A DNA stretch of 6,134 bases from Acidimicrobiaceae bacterium. GTDB taxonomy: Bacteria > Actinomycetota > Acidimicrobiia > Acidimicrobiales > Ilumatobacteraceae. Location: NCBI GenBank assembly GCA_003455715.1, contig DMQJ01000209.1, positions 1 through 6,134 of the forward strand. The letters run 5' to 3'. This document shows, piece after piece, positions 1 to 5,676 of the stretch. The notes under the pieces are model-generated. The model worked only from the letters and a program-made list of their open reading frames with translations, ran no database searches and was not told the origin of the DNA. The translations under genes and the position numbers were made by a program. The stretch's first letter is position 1. The number at the start of each line of letters is the position of its first letter.

Positions 1-5
1 GCGTT

Positions 6-23
6 CGCGCCGCACCTGGCGCG
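6..23. other. Small GC-rich inverted repeat in the leader region
   Basis: CGCGCC (6-11) and GGCGCG (18-23) are perfectly complementary around a 6-base loop. No T-run follows, so it is not a recognisable intrinsic terminator. It could be the end of an upstream transcription unit or chance in GC-rich DNA. The remainder of 1-40 shows no gene that I can support. Confidence 0.25.
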
Positions 24-40
24 GTCTCAGCGCCGACTTT

Positions 41-84
41 GGGGTGGGGGTGGGGCGGGTGCCGGGTGCCGGGTGTCGGGTTCC
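41..84 (+). repeat. G-quadruplex-type G-runs leading into 7-bp tandem repeats
   Basis: Bases 41-59 contain four guanine runs (4, 5, 4 and 3 G) separated by single bases T, T and C. This is the most stable class of predicted G-quadruplex, with loops of one base. The last run starts four tandem copies of a 7-bp unit with consensus GGGTGCC (57-63, 64-70, 71-77 reading GGGTGTC, 78-84 reading GGGTTCC), so further GGG triplets occur at 64, 71 and 78. It lies 10 bases upstream of the candidate -10 box of the LCP gene. Any effect on transcription is inference. Confidence 0.65.
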
Positions 85-93
85 GCTGGCAGC

Positions 94-106
94 TACCTTC
101 TCGGGC
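94..106 (+). promoter_or_regulatory. Candidate leaderless promoter of the LCP gene
   Basis: TACCTT at 94-99 fits the actinobacterial -10 pattern TAnnnT and is followed by exactly 7 bases before GTG at 107. Transcription would then begin at or next to the start codon. There is no Shine-Dalgarno sequence in front of this GTG, which agrees with leaderless translation. No clear -35 box is visible; the expected position falls in the GGGTG repeats. Confidence 0.4.
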
Positions 107-1090
107 GTGCTGGCAATCGACACCACTCCGCTGCGACGGCCTCGCAGGGCGCCCGCTGCGCTGGCGTTGGCGCTGGTGGTGGGTGTCGTGTGCACGGCGG
201 GCATCCTCATCGCCGCCCGCAGGGTGGTCGACGATGTGCCGCGGGTTGACGGGGTGGCCGCGCAGCTCAGTTCGCCCAGCGCCACGGTCGACAACTACCT
301 GCTGGTGGGCAGCGACAGCCGCGACCTCGGCGACCCGAACACGGGCGAGGGAAGCGGCGATATCGGCAACCGCAGCGACACCATCATGGTCTTGCGCTAC
401 GACAAGGCGGCGGGGTCTGCCGCGCTGCTGTCGATTCCGCGAGATCTGTACGTGGACGTCGACGGCCACCGTGGTCGTATCAACGGGGCCTACAACGATG
501 GGCCCGCAGAGTTGGTGCGAGTGGTGAAAGCCGCGCTCGGTCTGCCGATTCATCACTACGTGGAGGTCGACTTTTTTGGCTTCAAAGACCTAGTCGACGC
601 GCTCGGCGGGGTGGAGGTGTGTTTCCCGTACCCCACCCGCGACTTCAACACCGGCCTCGACATCCCCGTTGCAGGGTGTCACCTGCTCAACGGTACGCAG
701 GGCCTCGCCTACGCACGGAGTCGGTACTACGAGGAACTGCGGGAGGACGGGCAGTGGCGTACCGACCCCACGAGCGACCTCGGCCGCTCCACCCGCCAAC
801 GCGACTTCGTGAACCGCTGTCTGCAGACGGCGGTGGCCGCAGTGAAGGCCGACCCGTTCCGCGCCGGCGAACTCGCCACCGCCATGATGTCGGCGATCCG
901 CATCGACACCGCGCTCGACCCGCTCGATGCCGCCGGGTCGCTGCGCAGTGCGGTGGATGCCGGGCTCGGCACCTATGCCCTCCCCGTGTACGGCGAGACC
1001 ATCGACGGCGCTGCAGTACTGCGCCTCGGCGACGGCGCAGAGACCGTGCTGGCCTACTTCCGCGGGACCGGCCCTCCGCCCGCTGTCTGA
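107..1090 (+). CDS. LytR-CpsA-Psr (LCP) family cell-wall glycopolymer ligase
   Basis: LCP proteins are membrane-anchored enzymes that transfer polyprenyl-phosphate-linked glycopolymers such as arabinogalactan, teichoic acid or capsule to the cell wall on the outer face of the membrane. With the GTG at 107 the protein has 327 residues. It starts with a short basic tail (RRPRR), then one hydrophobic segment at about 15-36, then the extracellular LCP domain. Family motifs appear in order: LLVGSDSR (65-72), IPRDLYVDV (110-118) with the conserved Arg, GRINGAY (123-129), DFFGFKDLVDALGGV (155-169), LAYARSRY (200-207) and DLGRSTRQRDF (224-234). Cys172 and Cys191 sit where many actinobacterial LCP proteins have a cysteine pair. 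An in-frame GTG at 44 would add 21 residues encoded by the G-rich repeats, which do not look like real protein, so 107 is preferred. It is followed 25 bases later by rhamnose genes, which fits attachment of a rhamnose-containing polymer. The exact polymer is unknown. Confidence 0.9.
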   Translation: MLAIDTTPLRRPRRAPAALALALVVGVVCTAGILIAARRVVDDVPRVDGVAAQLSSPSATVDNYLLVGSDSRDLGDPNTGEGSGDIGNRSDTIMVLRYDKAAGSAALLSIPRDLYVDVDGHRGRINGAYNDGPAELVRVVKAALGLPIHHYVEVDFFGFKDLVDALGGVEVCFPYPTRDFNTGLDIPVAGCHLLNGTQGLAYARSRYYEELREDGQWRTDPTSDLGRSTRQRDFVNRCLQTAVAAVKADPFRAGELATAMMSAIRIDTALDPLDAAGSLRSAVDAGLGTYALPVYGETIDGAAVLRLGDGAETVLAYFRGTGPPPAV

Positions 1091-1100
1091 AGCGAGCGGC

Positions 1101-1115
1101 CATACTGGGCGGCGC
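1101..1115 (+). promoter_or_regulatory. Possible -10 element just before the RmlC-like gene
   Basis: CATACT at 1101-1106 matches TATAAT at four of six positions and lies 9 bases before the ATG at 1116, in a 25-base gap. The gap has no convincing Shine-Dalgarno, so a leaderless start, or read-through from the LCP gene, are both possible. No -35 element is evident; this is a weak call. Confidence 0.25.
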
Positions 1116-1667
1116 ATGCCGAACGTACGAGAAAGCGAGCGCATCGCCGGGGTCCACATCGTGGAGCCCACCCTGCATGGCGACCAGCGCGGCCTGTTCA
1201 TCGAGACCTACCGCCGCGAGTGGTTCCCCAACGCCCGAGAGATGGTGCAGGGCAACCGCAGCAACAAGCAGGCGGGCGCGCTGGTGGGCTTGCACTACCA
1301 CCTCCACCAAGCCGACTACTGGTACTGCCCGGTGGGCACCATTCGGGTGGTGCTCCACGACCTGCGCGAAGGCGGCCCCACCGACGGCGGCACCGAGTGT
1401 TTCGACATCAGCGGCGAGAATCACCTCGGCGTCTACATCCCCCCCGGTGTGGCGCACGGGTTCGCTGCCCTCACCGATGTGGTGATGACCTATCTGGTCG
1501 ACGGCTACTACAACCCGGCCGACGAACTGGGTGTGAAGTGGGACGACCCCGTCATCGGGGCCGACTGGGGGGTCACCAACCCCATCCTGTCGGCCCGCGA
1601 CGAGGCCAACCCGCTGCGCGCCGACCTGCCGGTGGGCCGCCGCCCGTACTGGCCCATGCGCACCTGA
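1116..1667 (+). CDS. rfbC: RmlC-like dTDP-4-dehydrorhamnose 3,5-epimerase family protein
   Basis: RmlC is a cytoplasmic cupin-fold enzyme that epimerises dTDP-4-keto-6-deoxyglucose at C3 and C5, the third step of dTDP-L-rhamnose synthesis. The 183-residue product has the usual length. Conserved family segments are GDQRGLFIETYRREWF (22-37), QGNRSNKQAGALVGLHYH (45-62), IPPGVAHGF (108-116) and Y-x4-YYNPADE with KWDDPVIGADW (126-151). His60 and Asp162 (in SARDEANPL) match the catalytic dyad, and Tyr126 the likely general acid. Divergence is clear around the active site: the family's RGLHYQ is VGLHYH here, and the following Gln/Ala-Lys-Leu-Val segment is replaced by HQADYWYCPVG, losing the usual Lys. 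It may therefore act on a related sugar nucleotide or epimerise only one carbon. The frame stays open upstream to 927 but that part overlaps the LCP gene, so ATG 1116 is the start. It lies directly before rmlB and rmlD, supporting the pathway assignment. Confidence 0.85.
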   Translation: MPNVRESERIAGVHIVEPTLHGDQRGLFIETYRREWFPNAREMVQGNRSNKQAGALVGLHYHLHQADYWYCPVGTIRVVLHDLREGGPTDGGTECFDISGENHLGVYIPPGVAHGFAALTDVVMTYLVDGYYNPADELGVKWDDPVIGADWGVTNPILSARDEANPLRADLPVGRRPYWPMRT

Positions 1668-1692
1668 GCCGCATCGCTCGAAAGGACTCTCC

Positions 1693-2658
1693 ATGAAGCT
1701 GTTCGTCACCGGGGCCGCGGGGTTCATCGGCTCCAACTACGTGCGCTGGGTGCTCGCCAACAGCGACCACGAGGTCACCATCCTCGATGCGCTCACCTAC
1801 GCCGGCAACATGGCGACCATTCGCGATCTCGTCGACGACCGCCGCTGCCGATTCGTGCACGGCAACATCTGCGACGACGACGTGGTGCTCGCCAGCATGG
1901 ATGGTCACGACGCGGTGGTGCACTTTGCCGCCGAGACTCACGTGGATCGCAGCATCACCGATGGGCACTCGTTCGTGCGCACCAACTGTTATGGCACCAA
2001 TGTGCTGTGCGATGTTGCGATGCGGGTGGGCGTCGGCACGTTCTTGCACATCAGCACCGACGAGGTCTACGGCAGCATCGAGGATGGCTCGTTCACCGAG
2101 ACCGACATCCTCACGCCACGCTCGCCCTACTCGGCGGCCAAGGCGGGCAGCGACCTCATTGCGCTCAGCTACTTCACCACCCACGGCTTGCCCGTCGTGG
2201 TCACCCGGTGCAGCAACAACTTCGGTCCGTACCAGTTCCCCGAGAAGGTCATCCCGCTGTTCACCACCAACCTGCTCGACGGCAAGAAAGTGCCGCTGTA
2301 CGGCGATGGTGGCAACGTGCGCGACTGGATTCATGTGCACGACCACAACACCGCGGCGCACCTCGTGCTCGAGCGGGGCACCCCGGGCGAGATCTACAAC
2401 ATCGGCGCGGGCAACGAGATCACCAACCGCGAGCTCACCTATCGTCTGCTCGAGCTCACGGGCCGCGACGAGTCGTTCATCGAACCCGTCGCCGACCGCA
2501 AGGGCCACGACCGCCGCTACTCCATCACCCACGACAAGGTGACGGCCCTCGGCTGGCGCACGGAACACACCCTCGATGCCGGCCTCGCCGCCACCGTGCA
2601 GTGGTACGCCGACAACCGCTGGTGGTGGGAGCCGCTGAAGGCGAAGGCGGCGCTCTGA
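1693..2658 (+). CDS. rfbB: dTDP-glucose 4,6-dehydratase (RmlB)
   Basis: RmlB uses bound NAD+ to convert dTDP-D-glucose to dTDP-4-keto-6-deoxy-D-glucose, the second step of dTDP-L-rhamnose synthesis, in the cytoplasm. The 321-residue protein is an extended short-chain dehydrogenase. It has the Rossmann motif GAAGFIG (7-13), HFAAETHVDRSI (77-88), the catalytic STDEVYG (121-127) with Thr122, Asp123 and Glu124, the Tyr146-xxx-Lys150 pair in YSAAK, RCSNNFGPYQFPEK (172-185), VRDWIHVHDH (209-218), and the C-terminal DRKGHDRRYSI (268-278). These are diagnostic of this subfamily rather than of GalE. It is somewhat shorter than the roughly 360-residue enterobacterial enzyme. AAAGGA at 1681-1686, 6 bases before the ATG, is a good ribosome binding site. 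The gene begins 25 bases after the RmlC-like gene, and its TGA overlaps the rmlD ATG by one base, implying co-translation. Confidence 0.96.
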   Translation: MKLFVTGAAGFIGSNYVRWVLANSDHEVTILDALTYAGNMATIRDLVDDRRCRFVHGNICDDDVVLASMDGHDAVVHFAAETHVDRSITDGHSFVRTNCYGTNVLCDVAMRVGVGTFLHISTDEVYGSIEDGSFTETDILTPRSPYSAAKAGSDLIALSYFTTHGLPVVVTRCSNNFGPYQFPEKVIPLFTTNLLDGKKVPLYGDGGNVRDWIHVHDHNTAAHLVLERGTPGEIYNIGAGNEITNRELTYRLLELTGRDESFIEPVADRKGHDRRYSITHDKVTALGWRTEHTLDAGLAATVQWYADNRWWWEPLKAKAAL

Positions 2659-3515
2659 TGCGGGTGCTGGTGACGGGTGCCCGGGGGCAGTTGGGCCTCG
2701 ACCTCGTGGCCGCATGTGCCGCTGCTGGCGATGAGGTGGTGGCAGTCGCCCACGCCGACCTCGACATCACCAGTCGCAGCGATGTGCTTGGTGCGGTCAC
2801 GTCGGTGGCCCCGGATGTGGTCATCAATTGCGCCGCCTGGACCGCGGTCGATGCCTGCGAAAGCGACCCCGACCGGGCGCTGGCGGCCAATGGCACTGCA
2901 GTTCGGTGGCTGGCGGAGGCCTGCCACCGTGCCCGCGTCCACCTCGTGCAGGTGAGCACCGACTACGTCTTCGATGGCACGCTCGACCGGCCATACCACG
3001 AGTGGGACGACACCGACCCACAGAGTGTGTACGGCCTCACCAAACTCATCGGCGAGCAGGAGGCGCTGGCGCTCGGGCCGGACGCCACCGTGGTGCGCAC
3101 CTCGTGGGTATGCGGCGTGCACGGCGCCAACATGGTCAAGACCATCATGCGCCTCGCCGCCGAGCGCGACTCGCTGGCGTTCGTGGCCGACCAGGTGGGG
3201 CACCCCACGTTCACCCACGACCTCGCCCCGGCGCTGCGGCGCATTGCCCTCGATCGCATCAGCGGCGTCGTGCATGCCACCAACCAGACCCCGTGCTCGT
3301 GGTTCCAGTTCGCGCAACTTGTTGTGCAGGCAATGGGAAGAGACCCCGAGATGGTCGCGCCCATCAGCACGGCTGAGCTGCAACCGCCGCGGCCCGCGCC
3401 CCGTCCGGCCAACAGCGTGCTCGACAATGCGGTGTTGCGCATGGCCGGGTTTGCTCCGCTGCGCGACTTCCGCGAACCACTTGCGGAGACCGTGCGAGCG
3501 CTGCTCGCAGGGTGA
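2658..3515 (+). CDS. rfbD: dTDP-4-dehydrorhamnose reductase (RmlD)
   Basis: RmlD reduces dTDP-4-keto-L-rhamnose to dTDP-L-rhamnose with NAD(P)H, the last step of the pathway. The 285-residue product has the usual length. Motifs are the Rossmann GARGQLG (7-13), DVVINCAAWTAVDACE (53-68), the catalytic STDYVFDG (100-107), Tyr125-GLT-Lys129, VVRTSWVCG (145-153) and DQVGHPTFTHDLA (178-190), all typical of RmlD. The ATG shares its A with the last base of the rmlB stop codon (TGATG), so the two are translationally coupled; a GAAGG stretch at 2643-2647 inside the end of rmlB may help. The frame is open far upstream, but that portion lies inside rmlB and is an out-of-frame artefact. This is the last envelope-sugar gene before the catabolic genes. 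Confidence 0.95.
   Translation: MRVLVTGARGQLGLDLVAACAAAGDEVVAVAHADLDITSRSDVLGAVTSVAPDVVINCAAWTAVDACESDPDRALAANGTAVRWLAEACHRARVHLVQVSTDYVFDGTLDRPYHEWDDTDPQSVYGLTKLIGEQEALALGPDATVVRTSWVCGVHGANMVKTIMRLAAERDSLAFVADQVGHPTFTHDLAPALRRIALDRISGVVHATNQTPCSWFQFAQLVVQAMGRDPEMVAPISTAELQPPRPAPRPANSVLDNAVLRMAGFAPLRDFREPLAETVRALLAG
3493..3509 (+). other. Hairpin at the 3' end of rmlD
   Basis: TGCGAGC (3493-3499) and GCTCGCA (3503-3509) form a perfect 7-bp stem with a 3-base loop, overlapping the last codons of rmlD and ending 3 bases before its stop codon. No T-run follows directly, so it is not a standard intrinsic terminator. It sits exactly at the boundary between two functionally unrelated gene sets, where it might stabilise or attenuate the upstream transcript. 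It could also be a chance product of Ala/Arg/Leu codons. Confidence 0.3.
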
Positions 3516-3555
3516 GCTAGATTGTTCGGGTCCAAACGATTGCAGAGGAGGACCC
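3516..3555 (+). promoter_or_regulatory. Possible promoter and strong ribosome binding site of the catabolic genes
   Basis: This 40-base gap is more AT-rich than its surroundings. TAGATT at 3518-3523 fits the actinobacterial -10 pattern TAnnnT and would put the transcript start near 3530. No clear -35 hexamer is seen. AGAGGAGGA at 3544-3552 is the strongest Shine-Dalgarno in the window and fixes the start of the dioxygenase at 3556. The ribosome site is clear, the promoter is tentative. Confidence 0.4.
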
Positions 3556-4419
3556 ATGGGTGAGATCGTCGGTTCGGCGGTGGTGGCACACGTACCGCCG
3601 CTCGTCCTTCCCGAGGAAGTGCGCCTCGAACTCAACAGCGGCACCGACTTCAGCATCGTCGAAGGGCTGCACCGCATGCGCCGTGAGTGCATCGACCCGT
3701 TGCAGCCCGACACCATCGTCGTGCTCGACACCCACTGGTTCACCACGTTCGAATGGGTGGTGAGCGCACACGAGCGGCGCGCCGGCAAGTTCACCAGCGA
3801 AGAACTGCCCCGCGGCAACCCGCAAATGCCCTACGACATGCCGGGCGACCCCGAGCTCGCCCATCTCATCGCCGAGGTCGCGGCCGAGCGCAGCGACACC
3901 TGGTTCCACGCCAGCGACGACCCCTACCTTCCTGTCCGCTACGCCACCGTGTATCTCACGCCGTTCCTGCAGCGCGACGAGAAATGGATCAGCTTCAGCA
4001 CCTGCCAGACCGCCGAGTTCAACGACATGGTCATCGCCGGCGAGGTGCTTGGCGAGGCCATCCGCCGCAGTAACCGCCGAGTGGTGCTGGTGGCCAGCGG
4101 TGCGCTCTCGCACAAGTTCTGGCCACTCAGCCAACTCCGCCAGCACGAGGGCGCCGACCCGGCCGACGTGTTCAGCCCTGAACACCGTGCCGCCGACGAG
4201 CGGGTGATCAAGTGGATGGAGGCTGGCGACCACGCGGCCATCCTGGCCGACTACCCCGACTTCAAGCAGTACGCCCCCGAAGGGCGCTTCGCCCACTACG
4301 TCATCATGGCCACCGCCAACGGTGGTGCAGCGTGGAAGTCGCAGGGCGTGCCCTACAGCGACTATGAAAACGCTGCTGGTACGGGACAGATCCACATGTG
4401 GTTCCCGGCTGGCGCCTAA
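3556..4419 (+). CDS. hpaD: Class III extradiol ring-cleavage dioxygenase, HpaD/HpcB-like (3,4-dihydroxyphenylacetate 2,3-dioxygenase type)
   Basis: Enzymes of this LigB-fold family use non-heme Fe(II) and O2 to open catechol-type rings next to the two hydroxyls; HpaD opens homoprotocatechuate. The 287-residue product has about the length of the E. coli enzyme and resembles it, as recalled, throughout. Shared segments include DTIVVLDTHWF (52-62), the AGKFTSEELP region (76-85), GDPELAHLIAEVA (97-109), VLVASGALSHKF (177-188) and the closing GTGQIHMWFP (275-284). Predicted iron ligands are His12, His60 and Glu242, the same arrangement as LigB (His12, His61, Glu242), and His186 in SGALSH matches the catalytic acid/base His. 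Start choice rests on the AGGAGG ribosome site; the frame is open further upstream only as an out-of-frame overlap of rmlD. An FAH-family gene follows 18 bases later, as in homoprotocatechuate clusters. Ring-cleavage chemistry is a firm call; the exact substrate is not. Confidence 0.88.
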   Translation: MGEIVGSAVVAHVPPLVLPEEVRLELNSGTDFSIVEGLHRMRRECIDPLQPDTIVVLDTHWFTTFEWVVSAHERRAGKFTSEELPRGNPQMPYDMPGDPELAHLIAEVAAERSDTWFHASDDPYLPVRYATVYLTPFLQRDEKWISFSTCQTAEFNDMVIAGEVLGEAIRRSNRRVVLVASGALSHKFWPLSQLRQHEGADPADVFSPEHRAADERVIKWMEAGDHAAILADYPDFKQYAPEGRFAHYVIMATANGGAAWKSQGVPYSDYENAAGTGQIHMWFPAGA

Positions 4420-4437
4420 CACCACCGGAGGATCACC

Positions 4438-5283
4438 ATGCGTCTGGCCAACTACGCCGGCCGAGCAACCATCGTCGTCGACGGCCATGCGGTCGACGTG
4501 GAGCGCGCCAGCAACGGCGCGCTCGGCAGCGACCCGATGCTGCTCAGCGACCTCGCCCACCACGATGCGTTGCGGGGTCTGGCTGGGTCCGCCGACGCCG
4601 CCGCGTGGCCGTTGCTCGACGAGGCGTTGCTCGGTGCCCCGGTGCCCCGACCGCCAAAGGGCTTCGGCGTCGGCCTCAACTACAAACAGCACGCCATCGA
4701 GAGCGGGCGCGATCTGCCCACCGAGCCGCACCTGTTCGGCAAGAGCGAGAACTGCGTTGCCGGCCCGTTCGACGAGGTGGTCATCCCTGCCGGTCTCACC
4801 GAGATCGACTACGAGGCCGAGCTGGTCATCGTCTTCGGCCGCACCTGCAAGAACGCCACCCGCGACAACGCGTGGAGTTACCTCGCCGGAGTGACGTGTG
4901 GGCAAGACATCAGCGACCGCGGCGAGCAATTCCGTCCGCCGCTGAAGCAGTTCACCATCGCCAAGTCGTACGACACGTTCGGCCCCATCGGGCCCTACCT
5001 GGTCACCGCCGACGAACTACCCAACCCCGATGCGCTGGCCCTCACCGGCACCGTGAGCGGTGAGGTGATGCAGGAGGCCAACACCGACGACCTCATCTTC
5101 GATGTGCCGGCCCTGGTGGTGTGGCTCAGCCGCTACATCACGTTCCAACCGGGCGACCTGGTGTGGACGGGCACACCCGGCGGCGTCGGTGAAGCTCGCG
5201 GACGGTTCCTGCGCGCCGGTGATGTCGTCGAGACATACATCGAGGGCATCGGCACGATGCGCAACCCGGTCGTCGAGCGCTGA
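4438..5283 (+). CDS. Fumarylacetoacetate hydrolase family protein (HpaG / 2-hydroxyhepta-2,4-diene-1,7-dioate isomerase type)
   Basis: FAH-fold enzymes act on beta- or gamma-keto acids such as ring-fission products, hydrolysing, decarboxylating or isomerising them with a bound Mg2+ or Mn2+. The 281-residue protein has a variable N-terminal part (1-70) and then the full catalytic domain: GVGLNYKQHA (77-86), HLFGKSENCVAGP (98-110), IDYEAELVIVFGR (123-135), YLAGVTCGQDIS (148-159), KSYDTFGPIGPYLV (176-189), NTDDLIFDVPALVVWLS (215-231) and GDLVWTGTPGGVG (239-251). Predicted metal ligands are Glu126, Glu128 and Asp157; Lys176 is the conserved active-site lysine. GGAGGA at 4427-4432, 5 bases before the ATG, supports the start. 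Placed immediately after a meta-cleavage dioxygenase, it most likely processes the ring-opened dicarboxylate, as HpaG does. Alternatives within the family include acylpyruvate hydrolase and fumarylpyruvate hydrolase; sequence alone does not separate these. Confidence 0.88.
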   Translation: MRLANYAGRATIVVDGHAVDVERASNGALGSDPMLLSDLAHHDALRGLAGSADAAAWPLLDEALLGAPVPRPPKGFGVGLNYKQHAIESGRDLPTEPHLFGKSENCVAGPFDEVVIPAGLTEIDYEAELVIVFGRTCKNATRDNAWSYLAGVTCGQDISDRGEQFRPPLKQFTIAKSYDTFGPIGPYLVTADELPNPDALALTGTVSGEVMQEANTDDLIFDVPALVVWLSRYITFQPGDLVWTGTPGGVGEARGRFLRAGDVVETYIEGIGTMRNPVVER

Positions 5284-5297
5284 GCGGAGACCCTGGC

Positions 5298-5660
5298 ATG
5301 AAGGTGGTACCTGAAGGCGACAAGAGCGTGAGCTACGGCGGGCGCTTCACCGGCACGGTGGAGTTGGAAATGCTCCACGCCACGCCCTCCGACGACGACC
5401 CCGATACCGCACTCGTGCACTTCAAGGACGGGGCGGTCACGTTCTGGCACGTGCACCCGGGAGGGCAGCAACTGTTCGTGGTGAGTGGCGAGGCGCGGGT
5501 AGGCACCGAGGCCGACGGTGAGGTGCGACTTGCCGAGGGCACGCTGGTGGTGTGCCCGCCGGGTGAGCGACACTGGCACGGCGCTGCGCCGGGCAACGAC
5601 AGCACACTGCTGGCGGTCACGTGGGGTACCACGCAGTGGGAGACAGAGAGCCCGCTGTGA
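5298..5660 (+). CDS. Small single-domain cupin protein
   Basis: This 120-residue protein is a single cupin_2-type beta-barrel. Cupin motif 1 is visible at 45-64 (GAVTFWHVHPGGQQLFVVSG), with His51 and His53 as metal ligands, and motif 2 at 87-95 (PPGERHWHG), with His92 or His94 as the third His ligand. The position of the motif-1 glutamate (HxH-x4-E) is Gln58 here, so metal binding may be by histidines only or altered. GGAGA at 5286-5290, 7 bases before the ATG, supports the start, 14 bases after the FAH-family stop. Similar small cupins are often found near aromatic catabolism genes, where some are dioxygenases, isomerases or ligand sensors and many are uncharacterised. The placement argues for a part in the same pathway, but the reaction cannot be named. 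Confidence 0.8.
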   Translation: MKVVPEGDKSVSYGGRFTGTVELEMLHATPSDDDPDTALVHFKDGAVTFWHVHPGGQQLFVVSGEARVGTEADGEVRLAEGTLVVCPPGERHWHGAAPGNDSTLLAVTWGTTQWETESPL

Positions 5661-5676
5661 CCGGCGCTCCCTGCTG

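Noticed and set aside
6..34. Hairpin near the window start, considered as an intrinsic terminator of an upstream gene
   Set aside because: The stem is only 6 bp and no T-run follows; listed only as an inverted repeat.
44..106. N-terminal extension of the LCP protein from GTG 44
   Set aside because: The added residues are encoded by G-runs and tandem repeats, and the basic-tail plus membrane-segment arrangement is complete from GTG 107.
1573..2715. A 380-codon minus-strand open frame opposite rmlB
   Set aside because: It is low-complexity Val/Ala/Gly/His-rich protein with no motif, fully overlapped by clear rmlB; a codon-bias shadow.
3520..3542. Two GATTG copies 18 bp apart in the gap before the dioxygenase gene, considered as an operator
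   Set aside because: Five-base matches at this spacing are easily chance, they are direct not inverted, and no regulator gene is nearby to support them.
2517..3818. A 433-codon minus-strand open frame opposite rmlD and the intergenic gap
   Set aside because: It has no recognisable fold and spans the end of one gene, a promoter-like gap and the beginning of another; not consistent with a real gene.
3517..4929. A 470-codon open frame on the minus strand opposite the dioxygenase and FAH-family genes
   Set aside because: Its sequence shows no recognisable domain and it mirrors two well-supported plus-strand genes. Strong G/C third-position bias removes stops from the opposite strand in such DNA.
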